Below, one piece after another: positions 26,765 to 34,562 of a DNA stretch of 64,000 nt. Location: contig JADLAC010000024.1 of NCBI GenBank assembly GCA_020848435.1, positions 1 through 64,000 of the forward strand, written 5' to 3'. The translations under genes and the position numbers were made by a program. This stretch comes from Burkholderiales bacterium (GTDB lineage Bacteria > Pseudomonadota > Gammaproteobacteria > Burkholderiales > WYBJ01). The notes under the pieces are model-generated. The model searched no databases and had not been told where the DNA came from. It was given only the letters and a program-made list of their open reading frames with translations. Position 1 is the first letter of the stretch. Each line of letters opens with the position of its first letter.

Positions 26765-26793
26765 TTGACCCTGCGGTATCGCGTTGGTATCGT
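26765..26793 (+). promoter_or_regulatory. Candidate sigma70 promoter for the flavin oxidoreductase
   Basis: TTGACC at 26765-26770 and TATCGT at 26788-26793 are 17 bases apart and point rightward. The start codon of the oxidoreductase is about 100 bases downstream, so the leader would contain the inverted repeat at 26807-26879. The -10 matches the consensus at four of six positions. Confidence 0.4.
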
Positions 26794-26806
26794 CGCTGTC
26801 GTAAGC

Positions 26807-26879
26807 GGGGGTCGGTCTTCCACGTTGCAGCATAGATGATGCACCAGCGGGTCTGTTGCAACGTGAAAGACCTGACCCC
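26807..26879. repeat. Long inverted repeat, REP-like, in the leader of the oxidoreductase gene
   Basis: The left arm 26807-26829 (GGTCGGTCTTCCACGTTGCA core) and the right arm 26857-26879 (TGCAACGTGAAAGACCTGAC core) pair almost perfectly, with a 27-base loop. The stem of about 20 pairs has one mismatch and one bulged base. Elements ending GACCTGACCCC recur between genes in many environmental Proteobacteria, so a REP-like mobile palindrome is likely. It ends 15 bases before the start codon at 26895. Confidence 0.7.
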
Positions 26880-26894
26880 AATGCCACCGCTGCC

Positions 26895-28883
26895 ATGACC
26901 GACCTGTCGCTCTTCCCTCGTCTCTTCAGCCCGTTCGCCTTGGGGCGCACGCGGCTGCGCAATCGCATCGTGCACGCTTCGATGAATACGCACATGGCGG
27001 AGAAGACGCGCGTGACCGAGCGTCTCATCAACTACCACGCCGAGCGTGCCCGCGGCGGCGCGGCGCTCATCGTGACTGAGCCGATCAGCATGGCGCGCCA
27101 TCAGAACGTATCCTATCGGGCACGCGCCTGGAACGACGACAACCTCGATGACTTGAAGCGCTGGGCGCAAGCCGTGGAACCGCACGATTGCCGCCTGCTC
27201 GGCCAGATCCAGGATCCCGGACGTGGCCGCCACAATGCAGGCATCGGCGCCTACGCGATCGGGCCCTCGGCGCTGGCGGACGATCTCAGTTGGACGGTGC
27301 CGCACGCGCTCAGCGCAGCCGAGATCCGGGCGATGATCGAGGACTTCGCCGAGTCCGCGGCGCGATTGCAGCGTTGCGGCTTCAGCGGCGTGGAGATTTC
27401 GAGCGGCCATGGCCACCTCTTTCATCAGTTCCTGTCGCCGTGGTCGAACGCGCGCGAGGACGACTACGGCGGCGACGTGAACGGGCGCACCCGCATCGTC
27501 AAGGAGCTGATCGCGGCGCTGCGCTCTGCCTGCGGGCCGGCCTTCCTGCTTGGCCTCAAGCTCCCCGGTAACGACTGGGTGAAAGGCGGCATCGATCCGG
27601 CCGAAGCCGCCGCGATCGCCTCGCACCTCACCGCGGCGCAGCCGCTCGACTACGTCTGCTTCGCGCAAGGCACGCACGGCATCGCGCTCGAACGCCATCT
27701 GCCGGACGCGCATGTCGGGCCGCTGCCTTATCTCGAACTGATCCGCGCGCTGCGCCCCGCGCTCAACGGCGTGCCGCTGGTGGCGCTAGGAAAGATCGGC
27801 ACGCCGCAGGAAGCCGAAGCCATCCTTGCCGCGGCCGATGCCGAGCTGGTCGGGCTCGGCCGCCCGCTGCTCGCCGATGCCGCGTGGCCGCTCAAGACCC
27901 GAGAGGGGCGCACGCGCGAAATTCGACAGTGCGTCTACTGCAACATCTGTTGGGATGAGATCAACACGCACCTGCGGCCCATGGCGTGCGTCAACAATCC
28001 TTGTGCCGGCGATGCCGATGAAGCCGATTGGTGGCCCGCGCGGGCCGCATCGCGCCGGCGCGTCGTGGTCGTCGGTGCCGGAGTGGCGGGCATGGAAGCC
28101 GCCTGGATCGCCGCGGCACGCGGACACGACGTCACCGTGCTCAGCGCCTCCTCCGAGGCCGGCGGAAAGCTTAGACTTCATTGGCAGCTCCCCGGCAGCG
28201 AGCCCTTGAAGCGCATCACCGAGTACCAGCAGGTTGCCGCGGCGAAAGCGGGTGTCGGCTGCGAGTTGGGGATCCGCGCTCAGGCGACCGACGTGATCGG
28301 TCTCAAGCCCGATGCGGTCGTGCTCGCATGCGGCTCGACGATGCTGGCGCCGCCCGGCGTGCCGCATCCGGGCGCCGCGCACGTCAGCGTGCCGGACCTG
28401 CGCCAAGCCGTCGGCGAGCTGCTCTGCACGACGGGAAAGCGATCGGGAACGGCAGTGCTGTTCGATATGGATCATACCGAAGGCACTTACGCCGCCGCCG
28501 AGCTGATGCGACTGCGGTTCGATCGGGTCGTCATCATCACACCGCGCGAATACATCGCGCAGAAGACCTCGATGGTGGTCCGCCAGGGAATACTGCGCCG
28601 CTTCCAGGAGCTTCGCATCGAGGTCGTTCCGCTGGCTTCGCCCATGTGGAGCGAAAGCCTCGGCAAGGCAACCGTGGTGTACGCGAACATCTACAGCGGC
28701 GAGCCCGTGATCATCCGGGATGTCGCCTGCTTCACCTACGCAACGCCGCGCGTTCCCGATCTAAGCTTGTACGAGCCCTTGCGCGCGGCCGGCATCGAAG
28801 TCCACCGCGCCGGCGATTGCGAGCTGCCGCGCGGGCTGCTGGCCGCGACCGCGGGCGGTCATGCGATCGGCATCGCGGTTTGA
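26895..28883 (+). CDS. OYE-type NADH:flavin oxidoreductase with Fe-S cluster (TMADH/dienoyl-CoA reductase family)
   Basis: Protein of 662 aa. An N-terminal FMN-binding TIM barrel covers about residues 1-340 (LRNRIVHASM, GVEISSGHGHLFHQFLSPWSN, LVGLGRPLLAD). Four cysteines at 346, 349, 352 and 365 (CVYCNIC then 12 residues then C) would hold a 4Fe-4S cluster. A dinucleotide-binding domain starts with VVVGAGVAGMEAA (391 on). The C-x2-C-x2-C-x12-C spacing is that of trimethylamine dehydrogenase rather than 2,4-dienoyl-CoA reductase (C-x2-C-x3-C). The cysteine that carries the covalent flavin in trimethylamine dehydrogenase has no counterpart in HASMNTH. Single gene, divergent from the CoA-transferase unit; substrate unknown. 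Confidence 0.9.
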   Translation: MTDLSLFPRLFSPFALGRTRLRNRIVHASMNTHMAEKTRVTERLINYHAERARGGAALIVTEPISMARHQNVSYRARAWNDDNLDDLKRWAQAVEPHDCRLLGQIQDPGRGRHNAGIGAYAIGPSALADDLSWTVPHALSAAEIRAMIEDFAESAARLQRCGFSGVEISSGHGHLFHQFLSPWSNAREDDYGGDVNGRTRIVKELIAALRSACGPAFLLGLKLPGNDWVKGGIDPAEAAAIASHLTAAQPLDYVCFAQGTHGIALERHLPDAHVGPLPYLELIRALRPALNGVPLVALGKIGTPQEAEAILAAADAELVGLGRPLLADAAWPLKTREGRTREIRQCVYCNICWDEINTHLRPMACVNNPCAGDADEADWWPARAASRRRVVVVGAGVAGMEAAWIAAARGHDVTVLSASSEAGGKLRLHWQLPGSEPLKRITEYQQVAAAKAGVGCELGIRAQATDVIGLKPDAVVLACGSTMLAPPGVPHPGAAHVSVPDLRQAVGELLCTTGKRSGTAVLFDMDHTEGTYAAAELMRLRFDRVVIITPREYIAQKTSMVVRQGILRRFQELRIEVVPLASPMWSESLGKATVVYANIYSGEPVIIRDVACFTYATPRVPDLSLYEPLRAAGIEVHRAGDCELPRGLLAATAGGHAIGIAV

Positions 28884-28901
28884 TTTCCGGCGGCGCCGCG
28901 C

Positions 28902-28930
28902 CTTCCGCTTTCGCGCCTGCAAAGCGGAAG
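28902..28930. terminator. Bidirectional hairpin between convergent genes
   Basis: CTTCCGCTTT and AAAGCGGAAG form a perfect 10-base stem around a 9-base loop. It lies between the stop of the oxidoreductase (28883) and the stop of the convergent VOC gene (28954), the right place for a shared terminator. There is no T-run after the stem on either strand. Confidence 0.55.
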
Positions 28931-28953
28931 CTTACGCGTCATGTGCAGGCGAC

Positions 28954-29340
28954 CTAGGCCTGCGGAATGTCCTCGTGAATGCAGAGGTAGTTCCCCTCGG
29001 TGTCCTTGAACCATGCGGCCTTCTCGGCGCCGAGCACGCAGACGTGGTTCACCGTCTTCAGCCCCGGGAAGTCGTAGTCTTCGAACACCACGCCCGCACG
29101 TTGCAGCTCCTCGATGCTGGCGGTGATGTCGTCCACGCGGAAGCTGACCGCGGTATGGTCGGCCTTGGTGCCTTCCGGCTTCGGAAACAGTGCGAGCGTG
29201 CTGCCACCGAGCACGTAGACGAACTTGCCGTCAGGCCGAAAGCCGCCGGGTTTCAAACCCAGGCATCCCTCGTAGAAGGCGCGGGCACGGTCTACGTCCT
29301 TGACCGGCAGCATCGTTGTGATCGCAGCATTGGTCAACAT
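28954..29340 (-). CDS. VOC-superfamily (glyoxalase/dioxygenase-like) protein
   Basis: Protein of 128 aa with one complete beta-alpha-beta-beta-beta pair: MLPVKDVDRARAFYEGCLGLKPG in the first half, HTAVSFRVDDITASIEELQRAGVVFEDYD and WFKDTEGNYLCIHE in the second. The His and Glu residues at usual metal positions (H62, E123 region) are present. The superfamily includes glyoxalase I, fosfomycin-resistance proteins and extradiol dioxygenases, so the activity cannot be named. It stands alone on the minus strand, 430 bases from the next leftward gene. Confidence 0.85.
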   Translation of the reverse strand: MLTNAAITTMLPVKDVDRARAFYEGCLGLKPGGFRPDGKFVYVLGGSTLALFPKPEGTKADHTAVSFRVDDITASIEELQRAGVVFEDYDFPGLKTVNHVCVLGAEKAAWFKDTEGNYLCIHEDIPQA

Positions 29341-29775
29341 GGGAGGCCCTTTCGCTCAATCCTGCTCCGCCGCAGCGACATGACATCAACCAAAGCGTCC
29401 GGCCCGTCGTCAACCAGTCCGGCGCCCACTCCGGGCGACAGCTACATCACATCCCCAAGCCAGTCCAGCCCGTAGCTCCAGCTTATGCTCTCCGTTGCAT
29501 TAGCGCCAGTGCGCGCCATGGTCGTGGGGACCGCGATGACGCGTAACGGTCGCGTCGAGCAGCGGCCCGCGCGCGCAGTGCGATGGGAACCTAACGGCAT
29601 TGCCGGTGGGTCTTCCGCTCGAACAGCGGCGTTCAAGTAAGCCGCTACCCGGCCACCTGCCAGCCACCGAAGGCCTTCGCCTGGCCCCAGCGCCGCTGCC
29701 TGCGCACTGCCCACCCACCACTTCATGATCATCTTCAGCGTGACACGACTCTGCGCCGCTTGCCTGCGCCTCCCG
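29341..29775. other. Gene-free stretch
   Basis: No convincing gene. The minus strand is open from 29732 to 29442 (96 codons, SISWSYGLDWLG near the end) but shows no family motif and is rich in Ala, Arg and Gly as expected by chance here. No clear promoter or terminator was found. Confidence 0.4.
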
Positions 29776-30561
29776 TCAATGCGCGGTCAGACCGCCATCG
29801 ACCACCAGGTCCGCCGCGGTCATGAAGGGACAATCGTCGGACGCGAGAAACACGATCGCATTCGCGATCTCCCAGGGTTGCGCGAGCCGCTTGAAGGGTG
29901 TCTCGTCCTGGATTGCACGGCGCGCCGCTTCGAAGCGCTGGGAATCGGATTGTTTTCCCAGCCGCCACGCCTGCGCGCTCCAGATGTTGGTATCGACGCC
30001 GCCCGGGAGCACGGCATTGATGCGAATCGGCGGCTCCATCTGAGCGCATTCCAGCGCCGCGGTCTTGGTCAGGGAGCGCACTGCGGCCTTACTCGCGGCG
30101 ATGGCGCCAGCCAGGGCTCGCCCGACCAGGGCTGAGGTCGAGCTGACATTCACGATCGCTCCGCCGCGGCCTTTCATGACGCGAATGCCGTGCTTCAAGC
30201 CCAGGAAAACGCCCTCGACGTTCACCGCCATGACCCAGCGGAAATCCTCGAGCTCCGTCTCCGCAATCCTGCCGCCCAGCGTCACGCCGGCGTTGTTGAC
30301 CAACACATCGAGCCTGCCGTGACGGTCGATCACGCGCTCCAGGGTGCCGGTCCACATGGTCTCGTCCGCCACGTCGAGTACCAGGAATGACGCCTCGCCG
30401 CCGGAGGAGACGATTTCCTCGACTACCGCGCTGCCCTTGTCTTCGTCCAGCCCGGTCACCAGCGTACAAGCACCTTCGCGCGCGAACCGTAACGCCGTGT
30501 GTCTACCGATCCCGGAAGTCGCGCCCGTGATCAGTACGACCTTGCCGTCGAACTTCCGCAT
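29776..30561 (-). CDS. Short-chain dehydrogenase/reductase-like protein lacking the catalytic Tyr
   Basis: Protein of 261 aa. The cofactor motif TGATSGIGR (residues 12-20), LVNNAGVTLGG and NVSSTS are normal for a classical SDR. The YxxxK active site reads IAASK: Ile154 replaces Tyr and Lys158 is kept, so normal hydride-transfer chemistry is doubtful. The ATG at 30561 follows GGGGAGAAG and lies inside the 3' end of the Rrf2 gene, overlapping it by 59 bases. The pair is probably co-expressed. It may bind NAD(P)H as a sensor or partner, or use another residue. Confidence 0.85.
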   Translation of the reverse strand: MRKFDGKVVLITGATSGIGRHTALRFAREGACTLVTGLDEDKGSAVVEEIVSSGGEASFLVLDVADETMWTGTLERVIDRHGRLDVLVNNAGVTLGGRIAETELEDFRWVMAVNVEGVFLGLKHGIRVMKGRGGAIVNVSSTSALVGRALAGAIAASKAAVRSLTKTAALECAQMEPPIRINAVLPGGVDTNIWSAQAWRLGKQSDSQRFEAARRAIQDETPFKRLAQPWEIANAIVFLASDDCPFMTAADLVVDGGLTAH

Positions 30562-31033
30562 TGGGCTTCTCCCCGCTGGATTCCTGGCTCCCTGACGAGC
30601 CCGCCTCGGCATTCTGTGTCCTCCATGCTTGCGCGATTTCGGCTATGGAATGCCCGTCGAGCTGGTCGAGAATGACGGATTCTATCGCCGCCTCGAATTC
30701 ATTGAACACGCGGTATACGCCCATCGCCTCGCGGGGAACGCGGCCGCGCGGCCCGGAGATCTCCCTTGGAAGAATGCCGGTTTCGCCGACCGCTTCGTGC
30801 ACGTGGCGCAATGTGATGGTTTCCGCGGGACGCGCGAGCTGCACGCCGCCCCCGACGCCGCGGTACGACACCAACAGTCTTGCTTTCACCAGCGCCGCGA
30901 CGAACTGCCGCACGCGGGAGGGGTGATCCCCGGTGACCGCCGCGATCTCGTCCGTCGGGACGATTGCGTTTGGCCTGCTCGCGAGGTAGGAAAGGATGAG
31001 GGTCGAGGAGAAGAGCTTGAGCGATTGTGCCAT
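30503..31033 (-). CDS. Rrf2-family transcriptional regulator without Fe-S cysteines
   Basis: Protein of 176 aa. The N-terminal winged helix (LILSYLASRPNAIVPTDEIAAVTG, PSRVRQFVAALVKARLLVSYRGVGGGVQLARP) is clearly Rrf2. Cluster-binding members such as IscR and NsrR carry three cysteines in the C-terminal half; this protein has none, so it must sense something else, as CymR and similar members do. The C-terminal tail (about 40 residues after AWRTQ) is polar and disordered-looking and is the part shared with the start of the SDR gene. It lies just downstream of tctA and may regulate that operon. Confidence 0.87.
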   Translation of the reverse strand: MAQSLKLFSSTLILSYLASRPNAIVPTDEIAAVTGDHPSRVRQFVAALVKARLLVSYRGVGGGVQLARPAETITLRHVHEAVGETGILPREISGPRGRVPREAMGVYRVFNEFEAAIESVILDQLDGHSIAEIAQAWRTQNAEAGSSGSQESSGEKPNAEVRRQGRTDHGRDFRDR

Positions 31034-31114
31034 TCGGAAGAATGCTAGCGCCGGGCTCCGGCGAGGGTCAATGTTAGCGAATGAAGTTCACTGCGCCGAG
31101 CGGCGCGCTGGCCA

Positions 31115-32620
31115 TCAGCGATTTCGACGCTGCCAGCGGCGCAGCGCCGGCAACGCATAGCTGACCACGACCACGAACGCTGCGGCACCCAACAGCGCCG
31201 CGGAAAGCGGCCGGGTGACGAAAACCGAGGCCTTGCCATAACCAATGGCCAGACCCTCCAGGATCGAGGTCTCGAGTAGCGTGCCGAGCACGAATCCGAG
31301 CAGCAGTGGCGCCGGATCGAGGTCCGCCTTGCGCATCGCCCAGCCGATGCAGCCAAACACCATCATGACGGCGACATCGAGCAAACTGTTGTTGATGCTG
31401 AAGGCTCCGACCACGCAGAACGCCATGATCAACGCCGATAGCAGGCCAACCGGTATGCGCAGGAGCTGAATGAATATCCACACGAGAGGAACGTTGAGCA
31501 CGAGAAGGATCAGATTGCCGATGAACATGCTCGTGATCACGCCCCAGAACAACTGCGGGTTCTCCGTGACCAAGCGCGGTCCCGGCGTGATGCCATGGAT
31601 CATCAGCGCGCCCAGGATTACGCCCATGATGACGTTGGAGGGGATCCCCAACGTGAGCAGCGGCACGAACCCGGCCTGGGCGGCGGCGTTGTTCGCGGCC
31701 TCGGGTCCGGCCACCCCTTCGATCGCGCCGCGCCCGAACCTCTCGGGCTGGCTCGACAGCTTCTTCTCCATAACGTAGGAAGCGAACGATGCGACCATCG
31801 AGCCGCCGCCCGGCAACAAGCCGAGGAGGAATCCGAGCGGCGTGCCCCGACCGATGGCCGGCGCGCTACGGCGCCATTCCTCGCGCGAGGGCAGCAGATC
31901 AACGACGCGGAAGCTCGCCTTGGCGAGTTTCGCGTCCGTTGCGCTCTGCTCCGCGGTGTGCAGGATCTCTGCGATACCGAACAGTCCCACCGCCATGATC
32001 GCGATGTTGAATCCGTCATAGAGGTAGGGGATGTCGAAGGTGAAACGCTGTTGGCCCGAAACGCGTTCGAGGCCAACGCAGCTCAAGATCAGCCCGGCGA
32101 GCACCATCAGCGCCGCGCGTAGCGGCGATCCCTGGCCGACGAGGACGACGAGGGTAAGTCCGAAGGCGACCAGCGCCGCCCGTTCCGGCGAGCCGAACTT
32201 CAACGCCAGCTCGGCGAGCACCGGGCCGAGCACGGCGATCCCAACGGTCGCGACGATTCCTGCGATGAAGGAACCGAACGCCGCGATGCCCAACGCGGCT
32301 CCGCCACGACCGCGCTTCGCCATTTCGTAACCGTCGATGCAGGTGACGATCGATGCCGCCTCTCCAGGAATGCGCACCAGGATCGCGGTGATCGAGCCGC
32401 CGTACATGGCGCCGTAGTAGATGCCCGCGAGCATGATGATCGACGCCGCCGGCGGCATCAGGAAGGTCACGGGAAGGAGCATCGAAATGGCGGCGACGGG
32501 ACCGAGGCCCGGAAGCACGCCCACCGCGGTACCCACCAGGACGCCGGTGAGACAGTACGCCAGGTTCTGCAAACTGAGCGAGACCTGAAAACCAAGCAGG
32601 AGCTGATCGACCAGCGTCAC
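31115..32620 (-). CDS. tctA: Tripartite tricarboxylate transporter large membrane subunit TctA
   Basis: Protein of 501 aa with about 11-12 hydrophobic segments. The family signature GVLPGLGPVAAISMLLP lies at residues 34-50, and a second copy of the fold holds GLLPGGGSMVASF and LLTLGIPSN. TctA forms the sodium-driven permease with TctB, loaded by a Bug/TctC receptor. Start is GTG at 32620, 25 bases after the tctB stop. This is the only TctA in the window although nine receptors are encoded, so it might serve more than one of them. Confidence 0.95.
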   Translation of the reverse strand: MTLVDQLLLGFQVSLSLQNLAYCLTGVLVGTAVGVLPGLGPVAAISMLLPVTFLMPPAASIIMLAGIYYGAMYGGSITAILVRIPGEAASIVTCIDGYEMAKRGRGGAALGIAAFGSFIAGIVATVGIAVLGPVLAELALKFGSPERAALVAFGLTLVVLVGQGSPLRAALMVLAGLILSCVGLERVSGQQRFTFDIPYLYDGFNIAIMAVGLFGIAEILHTAEQSATDAKLAKASFRVVDLLPSREEWRRSAPAIGRGTPLGFLLGLLPGGGSMVASFASYVMEKKLSSQPERFGRGAIEGVAGPEAANNAAAQAGFVPLLTLGIPSNVIMGVILGALMIHGITPGPRLVTENPQLFWGVITSMFIGNLILLVLNVPLVWIFIQLLRIPVGLLSALIMAFCVVGAFSINNSLLDVAVMMVFGCIGWAMRKADLDPAPLLLGFVLGTLLETSILEGLAIGYGKASVFVTRPLSAALLGAAAFVVVVSYALPALRRWQRRNR

Positions 32621-32645
32621 GTTGACTCGACGCGCTGCGCCACCC

Positions 32646-33158
32646 TCACCACCAGCCCTTCGGCAGCGGCACGGCGAGCAGTCTCACGAACAGGTAATGC
32701 ATTGCGAGCGAGGCGCCGACGGCGGTCCCCAGCGACGCCCGCCAGCCGTAGCGCTCCACGAAGCGCAGCAAGCCAGCCAACGCAATGCCGGTCGCCACTA
32801 GGAAACCGAGCACGGGCAATGCTGCCAGGTAGACTGCCAGAGTCGCAAAATAGCCGCCGACCTTGGACCTCTCCCCGCCTGCCCCGGCGCAGCTTGGCAG
32901 CGCCCGGGACAAACCGCGCAGATCGATTGCTAGGGAAACCGCGGCCGCGACAACGAGCGCGGTGCCGAACATGAACGGAAACAGACCGGCGTCTGGAGCA
33001 CCGAGCTGAAATAGCCCAAGCCGGTAACCACTGAGCGCCGCATAGCAGCCCAGCACCGCCATCGTGGCCGAGCCGGCCGCCCGCGCCAAGAAGCGGCCTC
33101 GATGCTGCTGCTGCTCGATGAGCGCCGGGTCGGAGCGTGCTTCGTCGGCGGAATTCAC
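32646..33158 (-). CDS. tctB: Tripartite tricarboxylate transporter small membrane subunit TctB
   Basis: Protein of 170 aa with four hydrophobic segments (TMAVLGCYAALSGYRLG, APDAGLFPFMFGTALVVAAA, YFATLAVYLAALPVLGFLVA and LGTAVGASLAMHYLFVRLL), the TctB pattern. The GTG at 33158 has GGAAAG about 8 bases upstream and leaves a polar N-terminus of about 30 residues; the ATG at 33062 would cut into the first membrane segment. It starts 16 bases after the PcaC-like gene and ends 25 bases before tctA. Confidence 0.85.
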   Translation of the reverse strand: MNSADEARSDPALIEQQQHRGRFLARAAGSATMAVLGCYAALSGYRLGLFQLGAPDAGLFPFMFGTALVVAAAVSLAIDLRGLSRALPSCAGAGGERSKVGGYFATLAVYLAALPVLGFLVATGIALAGLLRFVERYGWRASLGTAVGASLAMHYLFVRLLAVPLPKGWW

Positions 33159-33174
33159 GGCGCGGGCTTTCCGC

Positions 33175-33558
33175 TTACAGCAGCCCGCGCTCGCGCAGTA
33201 CCTCCTCCGCGAGCTTGAAGCTTTGCGCGGCGGCCGGGTAGCCGCAATACCAGACGGTCTGCAACAAAGCCTCGCGCACCTCCTCGACGCTCGCACCGTG
33301 ATTGAGCGCAAGCCCGACGTGGATGCGAATCTCCTCCGGGCGATTGAGCGCCGTCAGCATCGCCAGGCAGAGCAGATTGCGAAACTTGCGCTCCAGGCCG
33401 GGGCGCGCCCAGATGGCGCCGAAGCCGAATTCGACCGAGATGTCGCGCAGCGGGCGGTTGAAATCGTTGCTGCTGCGGTCGCGCTGTTCGACGTAGCGCT
33501 CGCCGAGTATGTCGAGCATGACTTGCCGGCCCACTTCCTTGCCGCTCTTTTCGCTCAC
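33175..33558 (-). CDS. PcaC-like carboxymuconolactone decarboxylase family protein
   Basis: Protein of 127 aa, the length of 4-carboxymuconolactone decarboxylase. It has RPGLERKFRNLLCLAMLTALNRPEEIRIHVGLALNHGAS in the core (Glu and His kept, no CxxC) and LLQTVWYCGYPAAAQSF at the C-terminus, close to PcaC. Start is GTG at 33558 with GAGGAGG 5 bases upstream. It lies between the receptor gene and tctB, an unusual place, which suggests that its substrate derives directly from the imported compound. No other protocatechuate genes are present, so the true substrate is probably another lactone or acid. Confidence 0.85.
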   Translation of the reverse strand: MSEKSGKEVGRQVMLDILGERYVEQRDRSSNDFNRPLRDISVEFGFGAIWARPGLERKFRNLLCLAMLTALNRPEEIRIHVGLALNHGASVEEVREALLQTVWYCGYPAAAQSFKLAEEVLRERGLL

Positions 33559-33568
33559 AAGTGCCTCC

Positions 33569-34534
33569 TCAGCGCCGAAAACCGAGCCTGGGCACCAATT
33601 CGCCCACGGTCTGATAGTCGCGCCGGATCTGCGCCGCGAAGTCGCGGCCCGAGAGGAATGAAGGCGAGCCATGGAACTTGCGGGCCGTATCCACGAAAGC
33701 CGGCATGGCGCAGATTTCCTCCAGCAACGTCTCCCAGCGCCGCGCGATCGCTCGGGGCACTCCGGCGGGCGCGGCAAAGCCGACGTAGAGCGATTGGCTG
33801 AACGGAAATCCCAGCTCCTTGTAGGTCGGCAGATTCGGCATGCTCGGGATCTTCGCGGTGCCGCTTTCGGCGAGCAAACGAATCTGCCCCGCGGCGAGGG
33901 GCGGGCCGAACGAAGCCGTCACCATGAATTCGATGTCGCCGGCAAGCAGCGCCGTCAGCACCTCGCTCGCGCCTTTCTGCGGTACGAAGGTCGCCTCCAC
34001 CCCCAGCTTCTGTAGCCCGGCCAAGGTCGCGATGTGCGCGGCCCCGCGCGAGATGGTCACCGACCAGCGCAGCTTGCCGGGGTGCTTGCGCCCGAAGTCG
34101 ACGAGGTCTTGAAAGTCGCGCAAGGGCGAATCCGCCCGCACCGACAAGGGGGTGAACAACACCATGTATTGGCCGATGTATTCGAACGAGGCGAGCGGAT
34201 CGTACTGAATCGTTTGAAAGTGCGGCGTGACCGTCACCGGACTGGCCGAGATCTGACCGAAGGTGTAGCCGTCGGGCGCCGCGCGCGCAAGCTGCGTCAG
34301 CCCGATCGCGGAGCCCGCGCCCGGGCGGTTCTCGACGATGACGGGGCTGCCGAGCTTCGACTGCGCGATTTCGGCGATCACCCGCTGCGGCACATCGGCG
34401 CTGCCGCCGGCCGAAGTCGACACGATGATGGTGACCGTGCGTGCGGGATAACGCTCCTGCCCGAGCGCGGCGCCGGGCCCCACGGCCGCGAGGCCCGCCA
34501 TGCCGGCGATGAAGTGCCTGCGGTTCATGTTCAT
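33569..34534 (-). CDS. Bug/TctC-type receptor with twin-arginine-like signal
   Basis: Protein of 321 aa. The N-terminus MNMNRRHFIAGMAGLAAVG carries a twin-arginine motif (RRHFI), unlike the other Bug proteins here except its neighbour. Family marks are TSAGGSADVPQR, VENRPGAGSAIG and VPQKGASE in place of VPYKG. GGAGGT precedes the ATG at 34534. It is next to tctB/tctA and so is a true TctC candidate. The next gene upstream encodes a paralogue of the same length with many identical stretches (RPGAGSALGLTQLARA, HPGKLRWSV). Confidence 0.9.
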   Translation of the reverse strand: MNMNRRHFIAGMAGLAAVGPGAALGQERYPARTVTIIVSTSAGGSADVPQRVIAEIAQSKLGSPVIVENRPGAGSAIGLTQLARAAPDGYTFGQISASPVTVTPHFQTIQYDPLASFEYIGQYMVLFTPLSVRADSPLRDFQDLVDFGRKHPGKLRWSVTISRGAAHIATLAGLQKLGVEATFVPQKGASEVLTALLAGDIEFMVTASFGPPLAAGQIRLLAESGTAKIPSMPNLPTYKELGFPFSQSLYVGFAAPAGVPRAIARRWETLLEEICAMPAFVDTARKFHGSPSFLSGRDFAAQIRRDYQTVGELVPRLGFRR

Positions 34535-34562
34535 CGTGCACCTCCGTGCGATGGTCTTGCGG

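Noticed and set aside
29442-29732. 96-codon minus-strand frame as a small gene
   Set aside because: No ribosome binding site, no motif, and a composition expected by chance in this DNA.
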